DNA of 64,000 nt from Cyanophora paradoxa (lineage: Eukaryota; Glaucocystophyceae; Cyanophorales; Cyanophoraceae), in NCBI GenBank assembly GCA_004431415.1, contig QPMI01000222.1, forward strand, positions 62,001 through 126,000, in the 5' to 3' direction. This document shows positions 11,615 to 23,366 of this stretch, piece after piece. The notes under the pieces are model-generated. The model had not been told where the DNA came from, made no database searches, and saw only the letters and a list, made by a program, of their open reading frames with translations. Numbering within the stretch: the stretch's first letter is position 1; the number at the start of each line of letters is the position of its first letter. Made by a program: the position numbers and the translations under genes.

Positions 11615-13744
11615 ATGCAGCGCGTCGGCGTCCCTCCCGGCAACCCCAACGAGTCGCTCGCCGATCCCGGCACGCCCGTCAAGCGGCTCGGCGACAAGCG
11701 GGCGCGGGAGGTCAACGAACGCGGGTTCTTCACGGCTGTATCCGGAGCGGTGATCGCCCTCATGTACGCCACTTCCTTCTTTCTGCTTCAATACTAGAAG
11801 CGTCACGGATCGGATGGCGCCGATTGGCGTGCTCGGGGCGGTGCGCGACGAGAGCCGCTGACGCCGACGCACGTTCGCAGGCTCGCGATGCTCATCGGCT
11901 CCACGCTCACTGGTGCGCTTCGAGAGATCGCGCGCTTCGAATTCTGCCCGTCGCGCCGCGCTCGCCTCGGGCTCGGGCTCTTCTCGCTGCAATCGATATC
12001 GACGCGTCTCACGCGCCGCGGGGCCTGGAAAGCCACGAAGTTTTGTCTTCTGAGCTTTCTTTCCTCGGAACTTCCGCAGCCTACAATTACCACGTGAGGG
12101 CCTCTTCGCTTCAGGACGAGCTCATCCAGCTGAAGAATCGAATCGAGGCCGGCGCCTTACGCGGTGCGCTCTTCTTGGCTTTCCAGTTCTCGTACCGCAT
12201 CTTCTGATGTCGGCGCCGTGTGCCTTTTCGCACCACAGGCATGGACGTCGCGAAGGACGCGCTCCACAAGGCGGAGGAGGCCGTCGGCATGGGGACGCAC
12301 CGCGCGGGCGAGGCCGCCAGTGCGGCCCAAGATATGGCGAGCGGCGCGGCTTCGGCGGCGAAGGAGAAGGCGATGGGCGCGGCGGAGGTGGTGCGCGAGA
12401 GGGCGGCCGGGGCGGCTGACACTGTGCGTGACAAGGCAGCCGCCTCGATGCCGGCTCCGGGAGCCGCGTGGGACAGTGTCGACCAGGTGTGCTCAGCGCT
12501 TTCGAGTGCTGCTTCGAGCTCGCACGCCGTCGCAGCTGAAGCCTGCGCGCCTGCAGGCGATGCACCGCATCCGGGACGCTTTCAGCGGCGTCATGCGCCA
12601 CGCCCGTCCGGCAGAGAAGAAGACGCACGAGAAGGCGCCAGGCACCGGCTTCCCCGACCTCCCTGCGCTCCTGCAGGACGTCGACGCCGGTGCGGTGCCG
12701 CGATTCGATCGCTGATCATGATCTCGAAATCGCTCTCCTGCTCCCGCATCCGCGCTTCGTCTGACCGGAGCTGGCGGCTCGCGTGTGTGCAGGCGTCGGA
12801 GAGCTCTTCAAGGTCCGCGGATCCCTGGATTCAAAATTTGATCCCAAGTTCGCTCTTCGAGAGCCCCGCCCATTGATCCGCAGGCCCTCCCGACGCTCGC
12901 GGACGCGGTCGGCGAGTGGGAGCCCACGGTGCGAATTTAAATTCAAGTTCGCTTTGACCCAACGCGCACGGCCCTGACTCCGCGCACGCGCCCGCGCACG
13001 CACAGGCGCAGCTGCGCGACGAGCGGGACGAGTGGGTCGTCGACGTGGCCGCACCCGCCGGCTCCAAGCCCTCCTTCACGGCCCGCCCCCGCTCCCCTCG
13101 CTCGAGCTCGAGCTCGCTCCAGCCCGCGCCGCCCGAGCTCTGACTTCGTTCGCCAGGTGGACGTGGTCGGCTCGCTCGTCGTGGTTGCTGCGGAGGAGGC
13201 GGAGGACACGGGCAGCGGCGACGTCTCCACCCACCGCCACCGCCGCGTGCGCATGCGTGCATATGCATGCGGAGGAGCTCTTCGACATTGACCTTCTAGA
13301 TTCTTCGATATCAACCTTCTAGCGCTAGCTATAGATTCCTCGATGTGTCTTCGATATTCCTCTGTAGATTCTTACATATATATGCGGAGGGGCTGGCTGA
13401 CGGGCCCGCGCCGGCCCGCCCACGCGCGCGCGCAGTTCGTGCAGTCGTTCTCCGTCCCCGGGCTCCCGCGCGTCGACCCCTCCTCTATCTCGGTGCGCGC
13501 GCATGCCCACGCGCCCCAAATTCAAGATCTAGGTCAAGCGCGAAGCTGAAACACTGGGCGAGCGCCTTGTAATTACGCTCTCGGCCTGGTCATGGCCGCG
13601 CAGGCCTCGACGGGGGCGGACGGCGCCTCGCTGGTCGTTCGCATCCCGAAGAGCGCGGCCGCCCTCCACCCCGGCGCCTACCGCGTGCCCCTCGCACCAG
13701 CGCCCGCGGGCGCCGCCGCCGCCGACGCCTCCGCCGCCGCTTGA
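11615..13744 (+). CDS. Membrane-anchored LEA-like / HSP20 (alpha-crystallin) fusion protein
   Basis: Predicted membrane-tethered holdase chaperone. Exon 1 (11615-11763) and exon 2 (11881-11912) splice through ATG into one hydrophobic segment, FFTAVSGAVIALMLAMLIG, near residue 50. Exon 3 gives a coiled segment (LQDELIQLKNRIEAGALRG). The next exon (12240-12488) is Ala/Lys/Glu-rich with LEA group-3-like spacing, for example AAQDMASGAASAAKEKAMGA and VVRERAAGAADTVRDKAA. Later exons build a divergent alpha-crystallin domain: DERDEWVVDVAAPAGSKPSF, then VDVVGSLVVVAAEEAED, RRFVQSFSVPGLPRVDPSS, KREAETLGERL and the closing strand ASLVVRIPKS. The stop TGA is at 13742-13744. Intron 13081-13156 has a GC donor. 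HSP20 is supported by strand order, the SFSVP...VDPSSI segment and the xVxIPK end. LEA is judged by composition only. The combination is unusual. Confidence 0.72.
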
Positions 13745-14760
13745 GCTCGCGCTTTCTCGTGAGGAGCGGATCGGAGGGGCAGGAGTAGCTTTAGACTGTA
13801 GTAGGAGCGGTCGGGCCGGTTGCAGGGAGTCCGATCCCGGCCCGGGCTGCTGTAAATAATGTCGTCGACGTCGACGTCCCCATCGAGCTCTTCCTCTGAT
13901 CATGATCCCAGGCGAGCGCCACTAGCTAGCGCTGGTGCTTGTTCGAAATCTTCGAATTCGGATCATCGAATTCGAATTCGATCGATATCGATATCGATAT
14001 CGCGAATATTAATGTTGACGATTTGGTTGCAATGGGGGGGTACCGGTGATCTTTCAAAAAAAGACGTGGGGTTGATGCGAAAGTTCGTCGATCGCGACCG
14101 ATCCGGTCGACGTCGATCCAAAATCCGGATCCGGCGCTGAACTTGAAACGGCGCCGCGCGCGCTCGCGGTCGCGCGCGCTGCGCTGCGCGCACTGCGCGC
14201 GGCAATGCGCGCGGCAATGCGCCGGGCGCCGCCGGCGCAGGCCCGGCGGCCGCGCAGGCCGCGGGCCCGCGGCCCGCGGCCCGGGCGCCGGCGCCCGGGA
14301 ATCGCATGCGCAGCCCGGGCAGCCCCCAGGTGCACTGGCCCCTCAGGGCCTGGGCGGCGAGTCTCAGCCTGGGCCGGGGGGCGGCGGGCCGGGGGCGGCA
14401 GGCTGCCACTGCCTGCCAGCAATTGCAAACGCGCGCTTCTATTGTGAAGCGGCCAGCGGCGCCGCGGCGGTAGTATCCGCGGCCCGCGGTACCGGTCGAC
14501 GTCTAGCTAGCTGGCAGTAGTAGCTGCTAGCCTAGAAGCTCCCGTACGCCCGGCCGGCCGTACGCGACGGTACCGTAGTACGCGTGCACAATCTTCATCG
14601 ACCCGCTTCTTCATCGATCGATATCCGGGGCTTGCGTGCACATGTAGTTAGTTTTGGCCCGGCCAGCAAAAGAACAGCTGATCATGAACCCAGCCGCGCG
14701 GATGCACATGCATATGTGCGCGTGCGCGCCTACGTGGCCCTGTAGCTAGCTAGGCCTCGA
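13745..14760. other. Intergenic region with dense palindromes
   Basis: No gene is visible in these 1,016 bp. Around 13960-14005 are stacked EcoRI/TaqI/EcoRV-type palindromes built on TCGA and GATATC. From 14140 to 14430 is a very GC-rich block of GCGC, CCGCGG and CCCGGG self-complementary words. The last 200 bp before the cyclase start contain CTAGCTAG and TGCACATG words. The open frames across the GC block have no domain similarity. Confidence 0.5.
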
Positions 14761-15791
14761 ATGCCGCACAGGCTCGCCCCCGGCCCGCCGCTCGCCGCGG
14801 GCGTCTCCCGGGAGGCGCTCCAGCGCATCCTGACGCACCTGCCGGGCGATGTGCTCCTCCAGTGCCGCGAGCAGCTCGCCGCTGTCCGCGGCGGCGAGCG
14901 CGTGGCCGTCGCCCCGCTCTCGGGCGCCGTTCTTCTCATCGATGGTGCGCGCGGATTCGCCAACCCATGGCCATGGCCATCCTCGTGCCGCTTAAACTTA
15001 TAATCACACCGGATCCAGTTGCTGGCTTCTCCGCCCTGGCTTCGGCGCTCCTGGGGTCCGACGCGATAAATGCGGCCGAACGGGTGCGCGTGCGTGCGCG
15101 ATTCCGCGGGCCGCGGCCGGCCCGCACAGAGTACTCTTGCACGTGCTGACTCGAGATCTGCACTCCTGCGCCGCCCCGCCTGCCCGCGCGCGCGCAGCTG
15201 AACTCCATCCTGTCGGACTACTTCTCGTGCCTCGTGGAGACGCTGCACTCCCGCGGCTGCGACGCCCTCACTTTTATCGGTGCGCATGCCCTAGGCCTCC
15301 GGTTCCGCTGCTCAGCGGCTTTCGGGCCGCGCCGGCGCCGCGCGCCTCAAGATCCCTGCCCATGCGCCGACACGCGCGCGCGGCGCCGGCAGGAGACGCT
15401 GTGCTGGCGTTCGTGCCGGCGGCAGCGGGCCCGGGGGCGGATTCGAAGGACGGCGGCGGCGGCAGCGGGGATCGATGTCCGGATCCGGATCCGCGTGCGC
15501 AGCAGCTGGCGGCGTGCGCGGCACTGGCGGCGCACGCGGCGCTCGACGTGCGCGCCATGCGATTCGAGCGGGAGGGCCGCCTCCTCACCGCCCACACCGG
15601 CATAGGTGCCTCCGATCCGCGCCCGCCCGCCCGCCCCCCCGCCCGCCGCACCGCTGCGCGCGCTCCCCGGCTCGCCCTCTTTGCTAAGAATATCGCTCGC
15701 TCTCTCGCTCGCGCACGCGCAGGGCTGGGCGAGATGCGGGTGTACCTGATGCGGGGAGGCGACCGCGAAGCAGACCGCGAAGCAGACTGCG

Positions 15792-15828
<37 letters not shown>

Positions 15829-18800
15829 GCTGCACGCGGTCTTCGCGGGGCCGGCGGTGGAGGAGGCGTGCCGCGCCCAGCGCGCCTCTGCTGGGGACGA
15901 AGTCCTCCTCGGCCCCGCCGCCGCCGCCGCCCTCGGTCCCCGCCTCCCCTCCGAGCCCCACGGGCCGCCTTCCGGATCCCTGCGCCGCCTCGTGCCTCCA
16001 TCCCGCCTGCCCGCCCCTCGCCAGCCCTCCTCTTTTGGCTCGGGCTCCTTCCTCCCCCCTCCCTGCGCCTGCGCCGCGTCTCGCCCCGCCGGCCTGGCGG
16101 CGGCGCTGGGGCCGTTCGAGGCGGAGCTGGCGGCGCTCGCCCCCGCCGGCCTCGCCGGGGACCGGGCCGTCCTCGCGGGCGACATTCGCAACGTGTTCTG
16201 CCTCTTCGGTACGCGCCTATTTATAGCCGACATCGACGTCGATGCCGGCGCCGACGCGGTTACAATCACTAAGTTAACGTTGTGGCGCGCGCGGCTCGCC
16301 CGTGGTCCCCCGCCCGTCTAGCTAGCTACAGCTGACGTCGATCCGATCCGACTCGGCTAACGTTGCGGCGCGCGCGCGCGGCCCGCAGCGAGCTTCCCCG
16401 AGCTCGACCTGTTGGATCCGCCGACGCCGACGGGGCCCGGGCCCGGGCCCCTGCCGCCGGCCGCCCACGCGGAGCGCTTCGGCCAGTGCGTGCGCGCGCT
16501 GCACGGCGTCGCGTCCGAGTACGGCGGCTGCGTCAACAAGGTCATGCTGTGCGCCCGGTCTCTGTATCCAGCCTCTTGAGCTTCCCAGTCTCATATATAA
16601 ATTCGAATTCTTAAATTAGAATAAATTCTTAAGCTTCTTAAGCTGCTTCAGATTCACATTCTGATAACAAGGTCATGCTGTGCGCCGGGTCCCATATACA
16701 TCCAGCCTCTTAAGCTTCCCAGTCTCATGTAAATTCGAATTCAGCCGCTGAGCTTCTAAGCTTCCCATTCTTATAAATATATTCAGCTTCTTAAGCTTCT
16801 TAAGCTGCTTCAGATTCACATGCATATATTAGATGTGCGCCTGGTCCCATCTTCCTCGTTGACGCAGCCGCCTTCTTCTTCTTCTAACTCTAATTTTCTA
16901 ATTAATCTTCTTCTTCGCGCACTTTGTCGCCCCAAATTAGAGTTAACGGAGCGCCGCGCCTGCAGGGACGAGAAAGGAGCGTCCGCGATCATGGCGTTCG
17001 GCCTCGCCGGCTTCTCCCACGAGGACGACTGCGGTCCGCCCCCTCGCGGCCGGGCTACTGGCGATGCTCCTCGCGCGCCGCGGCCCTCTGATCATGCCGC
17101 CGCGCTCGCTCGCAGAGCGGGCCCTTAGCGCCGCGGCAGCGCTCGGCCAGTGGTTCGCTGGCGCCGGCAGCCCTTTCGCATGCGGGGTGCGCGACCCGCT
17201 GCCATCCGACCCCCTCTAGATCCCACTGTCGCTGGCGCTCTTTGATTCGAATGCGGTGCTCAGATCTCATCGGGGCGAGTGTTCCAAGGGACGCTGGGGC
17301 CGCCGTGCCGGCGCGAAAGCATGATCATCGGAGACTGCATTGTGCGCGACTGCTTTATAATTATATCCAGCCGTCTCGTTTCGTTCTTGTATAATTACGT
17401 TCTGATCGTGGCTCTCTCGTCTCACAGATAATGGCGGCGCGCCTAATGCAGGCGGCCCGGGCAGCGACCGGCGCCGGCGCCAACGGCGCTGGCGCCATGG
17501 CCGGAAGCGACGGGGCCAGGAGGCAGGAGGTCCTTTGCGACACCGGCGTCGCCTCCTCTGCCACCGCAGCGACCTTCCGCGCCGGAGGGTCGCGCAGCGC
17601 CCGCACCCGCAACCGGGGCTACGTCCTGTACCCACTCTCCCCGATTCGAATCATCAAAGGCGCCTCGACCGCCGTCCCCGTCTTTCGGGTCGAGGTCCCG
17701 TCTTTGGAAATCTCAGCGAAATCTCCGGATACGAGCCGGCCGTCCTCCTTGGCGCTCCTCCCCTCGAATATTACTCCTGTCGGCGCTGGCGCTGGCGCCA
17801 GCGCCGGCGCCGGAGACGCGTACGGCGTCTGCATCGGGCACTCCGCCTTCGTCGGAAGGGAGGCGGAGCTTGCGCGAGCCACGGCGGCCATTGACGCCGT
17901 CCTTTCGCGCGGGAGCGGCTCGACGGTCGTCGTCGTCGGCGATGCAGGCGAGTGCTGCTGCTGGCCGGTACTAGTACTAGGCTCGGAGCAGGACGCTAAA
18001 TTAAATGAAGCGTGCATATAACGTTAACGTGTTTGGCTCGACGAGCTGACGTGGCACCGCTGCGCGCGCGCAGGCCTGGGGAAGACGCGGTTGCTGGAGG
18101 AAATGGAGGACGTGTGCACGGCTCGCGGAATGGCGGTGCTGCGGGGCGGGCCGCCGCCGCTGGAGGCGACCGTGCCGCTGTGGGCCCTACGGGGCGTCGT
18201 CGCCTCTGTGCTCGACACCGACAGCGCGCAGGCAAGGCGTCTGTGTATCGCTTCTTCCCTCCCTCTCCGTTTGCGCTGAGCGTTGGCTCGAATTCTGGGT
18301 ACACACAGGCGCTGCGGCAGAGCGCGCTGAGGCGGGGCCTCCTGACCTCCGCCGACGCTGGCTTGCTTTGGGCCTGCCTGTTCGAGGACCCCTCGAGGGA
18401 AGCGGCGGCCGCGGGCTCGGGAGGATCCGGCAAGGGGTGGCTCAGCCAGCGCAACCAGAGCTACATGGGCTCCCGATCGCGCACGAACATGTTCGACGGC
18501 AACACAGGTGAGCCTATGGCTAGGGCCTCCGGCCGCGGATCCGCCTCACGATCACGATCACTCTTCTTACTTTGCCCTTTATGTGCAGGCCTCGCGTCGG
18601 CCCTGTTCGAGGTGGGCCTCGTCGGTCTCCGCGTCGCCGAGTGCGTCTCGCGCCTCCTGGCCGGCCTGGAGCGCGAGGGCGCCGGGCTCGGCAAGGGCGC
18701 GCCGCGGCCGGTCGCGCTCTTCATAGAAGACGCCCACCTGCTCGACAGGTCCGTCTGTGCGAAACGCCGACATTAGTATATAATTAGGACGTCGACGTTC

Positions 18801-21800
18801 TAATTAACATCTGACGGCGACCGCGACGGCAGCGCGAGCTGGTTCGTGCTGCGCTGCCTGCGCGACGTGTCCGCGTCGCTTCTCCTCGTCATCTCGACGC
18901 GCCCGACGGAGGACCCGCCCCGCGACTTCGCCATCCTCGCCGGCCTGGCGGTGGACCGCGCCGGCCCCGGGACCATCTCCGCCAGCTCCTCCGAGGCCAG
19001 CCGAAAGCAGCTGGACGGCGCCGCTAACGTTACCCCGGGCCTCGAGCTCGCGGAGTCGGTACCGGTCGTGCCATTAGAGCTCGCAGAAGCCGACGATCGG
19101 GAGGACAAGTCGTCGACGGCAACAGACGTTTCTAGGGCCGAAGATGCGAGGCTTCCGCCGCTGCGGGCGCCCGTGCGCGTCGAGCTCATCGAACTCAAGC
19201 CCCTGAGCCCCGCCGCCGCCTCGAGCCTTCTTGATGTGCGCACACGCATTACTATTGTTGGTCTTCTCTTGCAATTGTTTTGCTAGCCGCCGCTGACATG
19301 TGCTCAGAATCTGTGGCCTGCCGTCGCGAGCTGGCCAGCGGTGCCCCACCGTCTTAACGCCTCGCTGTTTTCGCGCATGTACATGTGCCTCACTTTGTGC
19401 TGCAGGCCGAGAAGAATGCCGTCATCGAAAAGGCTGGCGGGGTGGTGCGTCCCTCAAACTCGCATCTAATTTATAATCTCGTTCCAGAGGACGGGTGTTG
19501 ACTCCGTTCATCAGCCACTCTTTCTGGTGGAGCTTGCGAGGGCCCAGCTCGACGGAGGGACTTTTCCCCGCACCATTCCCGACACGATCGCACAGGCGCT
19601 TTAATTTCCCGAAATCTCATCTCACTGTGCAGAGTTGACGCTTCTGGCGATGGCCATGGGGCGCGCGCAGATCGTGCTGGCGCGGGCGGATCGGCTGTCG
19701 CAGGCCGCGCAGGCGGTGGCGCGGCTGGCGGCTGTCATCGGCGCCGGCTTCACGGCCGAGGCGACGGCGGCGGCGGCGCGGCCGAACGGGATGGCGCCCG
19801 ACGCCATCCGGGCCGGGCTCAGGGACCTCGTCCGCGCCGGGCTCGCCCGGGCCCACGGGTCCAGCGACGCCGACCCCCTAGGCCTCGCGATCGCCAGCCA
19901 GAAGAGCTCAAGTGTTTCTGGCGCGGCTTGCGGGACGTCGACGGACGCGTGGCCGCCCGCCAATCTTCACTTCAGCTTCACGCACGCCCTCGTCAAGGCG
20001 GCTCTGTACGAGGCCACGCCGCTCTCGGCGCGGCGGCGCGTGCACCTCGCGTACGGGGCGTACCTCGCGGCGCGCGACACGGATATGGCGGCGGCGGCGG
20101 CGGCGCAGCACTTCCGCCTCGCCGGCAACCACGCCGAGTGCCTCGTCCATCTGCAGCGGGCGGCGCTGTTCGCGTATCGCTCCAACGCTCTACTGGAGGC
20201 CCGACGCGCATTCTCCGAGGTTTGCCACGGGCACCCATGCCACAGAACTCCTAGATTCTAAGCTGTGAGGATGACCGCTTTGCGCTCGTCAGATCGCGTG
20301 CACGATCGACGACCAGCGGATGGCCGGCGACGTGCCGCCGATTCCGGAGTCCCTGCGGGCTTCCGCGGGCCTCTCCACGGGTTCGAATTCAGTCAAGGCG
20401 GATTCGGGGCTTAAGGACCCGCGGCAGCAGCGCCGTTGGCTTGTCGCCCGTGCCTGCGCCCTCCGGTCGTGCGTCCATACCCAGCACATGAAGCTTCTCT
20501 AATGATTGCCATTGATCCGTATGTACGCGCAGTTGGGCCTCTATAGAGTACGTGCAATCGCGTTACCACTAGCACTAATGTAATATTCGTAAAGCTGCTA
20601 ATTATAACGGCCGAACAACTCGCTCCAGATACTACCTCGGACGCACAAGTATCACCATCGGTCTCTCTGTGCGTCCCCATTCTTTTGCACCGCGCGCATT
20701 TCGAACACGTGCACATGCACGTGCACGTTGACGTGTCTGACGCGCGCTTGCCATTGCTCGTTCAGCGCATCTGCGCCGAGAGTCTTGGCGAACGCTTGCC
20801 GGCCAACGTCGGCTCGACCATGGCCGTCATCCGTGAGCGCGCGCGCGCGCGCGCGCCTCTGCACATCCGCCATCGAACGGCGGTGGTGATGCCGCCGTTC
20901 ACGTTCGTTTAGGGCGCTTGGCGCGCGTCGCAAAGCTGGTGGTACGGGGCGCTCGCACGCGGGAGCGCTCGCCCGAGCTCGGGTCCGGAGTGGACGCGGT
21001 CGACTCCGAGGCCCGCGAGGCCCTCGTCGAGTCGCTCGCGTGCGCGCGCCCCCTCCAGCTTCGATTTCCGTCGAATTTCGATCGATGTCCGCGAAGTTTG
21101 ACTTGACGCCTGCGCCCGCGCCTCGCGCAGTCTCATCACGTGGTCGGTGATGAAGGCAGGGGTGGGTAGCGGCCCCGACGCGTACCAGGCGAGTACTAGT
21201 GCTCGTCGCGGCGCCCCGGCCCCTCGAACTCGACCTCCTCGCCGACGCCGACGACGCCGCCGACGCCGACACGCGCGCAGTTGGCGTCGGAGGCGCTCGT
21301 GCGCGCCTGCGCCATCTCGGACGCGACGCCCGACGAGGCGCTCGCCCTCGTCGACCTCCGCGTCCGCGCCAACTTCGGCAGTGCGCGAACCGCGCCCCGC
21401 CTTTGTTTCAAGTTCATTATAAAATTACCTTTATATAATCAACACGGATAGCAGAACATGCTGAATCTAAAACATCAATTGTCTCTAAAACATCATAGTG
21501 TCCGCGCCAACTTCGGCAGTGCGCGAACCGCGCCCCGCCGCGCCGCGCCGCGCTTTCGTTTCTAGTTCAAATTTACATTTCGCCTCCCTCCCTGTCGTGT
21601 AATCGTGTCTGTCTGTCGGCTTGACGCGGTACACGCACACACGTACCTGCAGCCCTGCTCACGTTCCTGGGGATGCACAAGATCGCCCGCAAGGTCAACG
21701 TCTGGTACGAGTCTCTCGCGGACCGACTCGACTCTCCCGACGCGCGGTGCGGCCATAGGCCCGCCGCAACCGAAGTGTTGCACTTTTTGTTGTCGTCCAG

Positions 21801-23366
21801 CGTTGAAGCGCTTCTTTTCTCCTGCGCAGATTCGTCGTCGCGAACCACAGGGCGATTCACCTCTGCGCGAGCGGCCGCTTCCGTGAGGGCGCTGCGGCCT
21901 ACCGCGCGGCCATCGGCAACGGCGGATTGCTGCCCATCGGCAACGAGGTCAGTCTCGTCGCCTCGAGTTTAAGCTTAAAGCTTCTTGCAGCGTGACGTCT
22001 TCGGCGTTGTTGAGAGTCTTCCTCTCGCACGCAGGCCCGATGGTACTACGCGACGGCTCTGGCATTGATGGGAAACTTTGCCGAGGCGACGCGCGTCGTA
22101 CAGGAGTCGCTCGCCTTCGCCTCTCGCTTCGGCATCGGCGAGCACAGTGCGTGGCGGCCTTCAGAGCAGGGCCTTTCGTTCAACGTTTCCCGTTGAAATT
22201 CAAATTAATCGCAGCCGTGAACATGGCCACGCTGGTCGACGCCTGCTGCTGCATCCTGCTGGGCAAAAGCGACAAAGAGGCGGCGGCCCGCGCCTCCCGA
22301 GCCGAGCAGGCGCGCGCATTGTTTCCTCGGCCCATATCTTGCGCCTTTCCTTTGGAAAGTCGACTTACGAGGCGGCTTCCAGATGGGGAGCGAGGGGTGG
22401 GTCGCCGAGTGGACGCGCGCAGTTCGCGCCATCCTCGCGTGGCGCGGCGGCGACGAGGCCGCCGCGCAGGCGGCGGTCGACGTCTGCCTCGCCTTCTGGC
22501 GCCGTAACTACACTGCCATGGTCCGTCAACGTCGCGCGCCGTTTGATCCCCCTGGCTTCCTGATCCGATTTCTTTCTTTCCGCCTTCAGTTGTGGGCCCA
22601 CAGCTGTGCGCGCGTCTACATTTGTTTCTTCTGCTTTGTCGGAGTTATATTACTTTCGCTGACTTCGAATTCGCTCTTCGATCGCCGCAGTTGTGCCCAT
22701 TGTCGTGATGGATTTCGCGCTCCACCGCCTCGCGCGGGCCCGCGCCGACCTCGCGGTTGCCAGGAGCTCTGAGCCCGTTTCTCCCTTCTTCGCCTGTCTT
22801 CGGCCGCGGCGCCCGCGGTCGGCGCCGCCTCCCGTCCGGCCGCGGGTTTCCCCTGTCCCCGAGGCCTCCGCCAACGGATCGGCCGTCGAGGTCCGGGCCA
22901 GCACGCCGCCGGCCAAGTTCGGGCGCGCCGGCGCCGCCGCTGTGCACCCGGAGGCAGCCGATGCGTTCCCGTCGCTCCCATCGCTGCGCGAGGCGCGGGC
23001 GGAGGCGGCGCGGGCGGAGGCGCTCGCGCGAGAGGCGCTGGCCCTAATGGAGGAGACCCGCCGGCGGCGACTCCCCCTGCTCGCCCCCTTCGCCCTCCTC
23101 GCGCGGGCCGGCCTCGAGCGCCCCGAAGCCGACCCGGCGCCCGCCTCCGCCTCCTGCGCGCCGCCCGCGCCTCCTTCGCCGCGTCCGGCCTCCGCTGCTG
23201 GGAGGCGCTGGCCGCTCTCCGCCTCGCCCGCTCGCCCGCCTGCCCCGCGGCCGAGGCGGCCGAGGCCGCCGCCGCCGCCGCTCGCATCGCCGCCGAGACC
23301 GGGCTCCGCATCCCCGCCGCCTCGCGGACCACTCTCCCTGACGAGTTCATCTCCATGTGGGCTTAA
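14761..23366 (+). CDS. Soluble adenylyl cyclase-like protein: two cyclase domains, P-loop NTPase, TPR-like tail
   Basis: Resembles animal soluble adenylyl cyclase (ADCY10) in domain order. Exons 14761-14944 and 15019-15083 join to LLIDVAGFSALA, the first metal-Asp motif of a class III cyclase; the exon at 15198 joins 15393 to give LTFIGDAVLAFVPA, the second metal Asp. A second cyclase domain runs from IRNVFCLF (about 16180) through VNKVML|DEKGASAIMAFGL, SSGRVFQGTLG and IIGDCI|IMAARLM (about 17430). Walker A is VVVVGDAGLGKTRLLEEM, split by GC-AG intron 17948-18073; Walker B is VALFIEDAHLLD (about 18715). From about 19640 to the TAA at 23366 the exons are helical and TPR-like. Compared with human sAC, the adenine-contacting Lys before GDA is Thr, and the usual Asn of VNxAAR appears as Met, so activity or substrate preference may differ. 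The start at 14761 is provisional. Confidence 0.85.
16535..16850 (+). repeat. Tandem duplication carrying an exon edge and splice donor inside a cyclase intron
   Basis: The exon end AACAAGGTCATGCT plus its GTGCGC donor (exon end at 16548) is repeated at 16666-16679 with a second identical donor at 16680. The flanking AT-rich sequence (CCAGCCTCTT, CTTCTTAAGCTGCTTCAGAT) is duplicated too. The first period is 131 bp; a third, shortened start lies near 16830. The real intron runs 16549-16974 and ends at a GCAG before GACGAGAAAGG. Confidence 0.85.
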
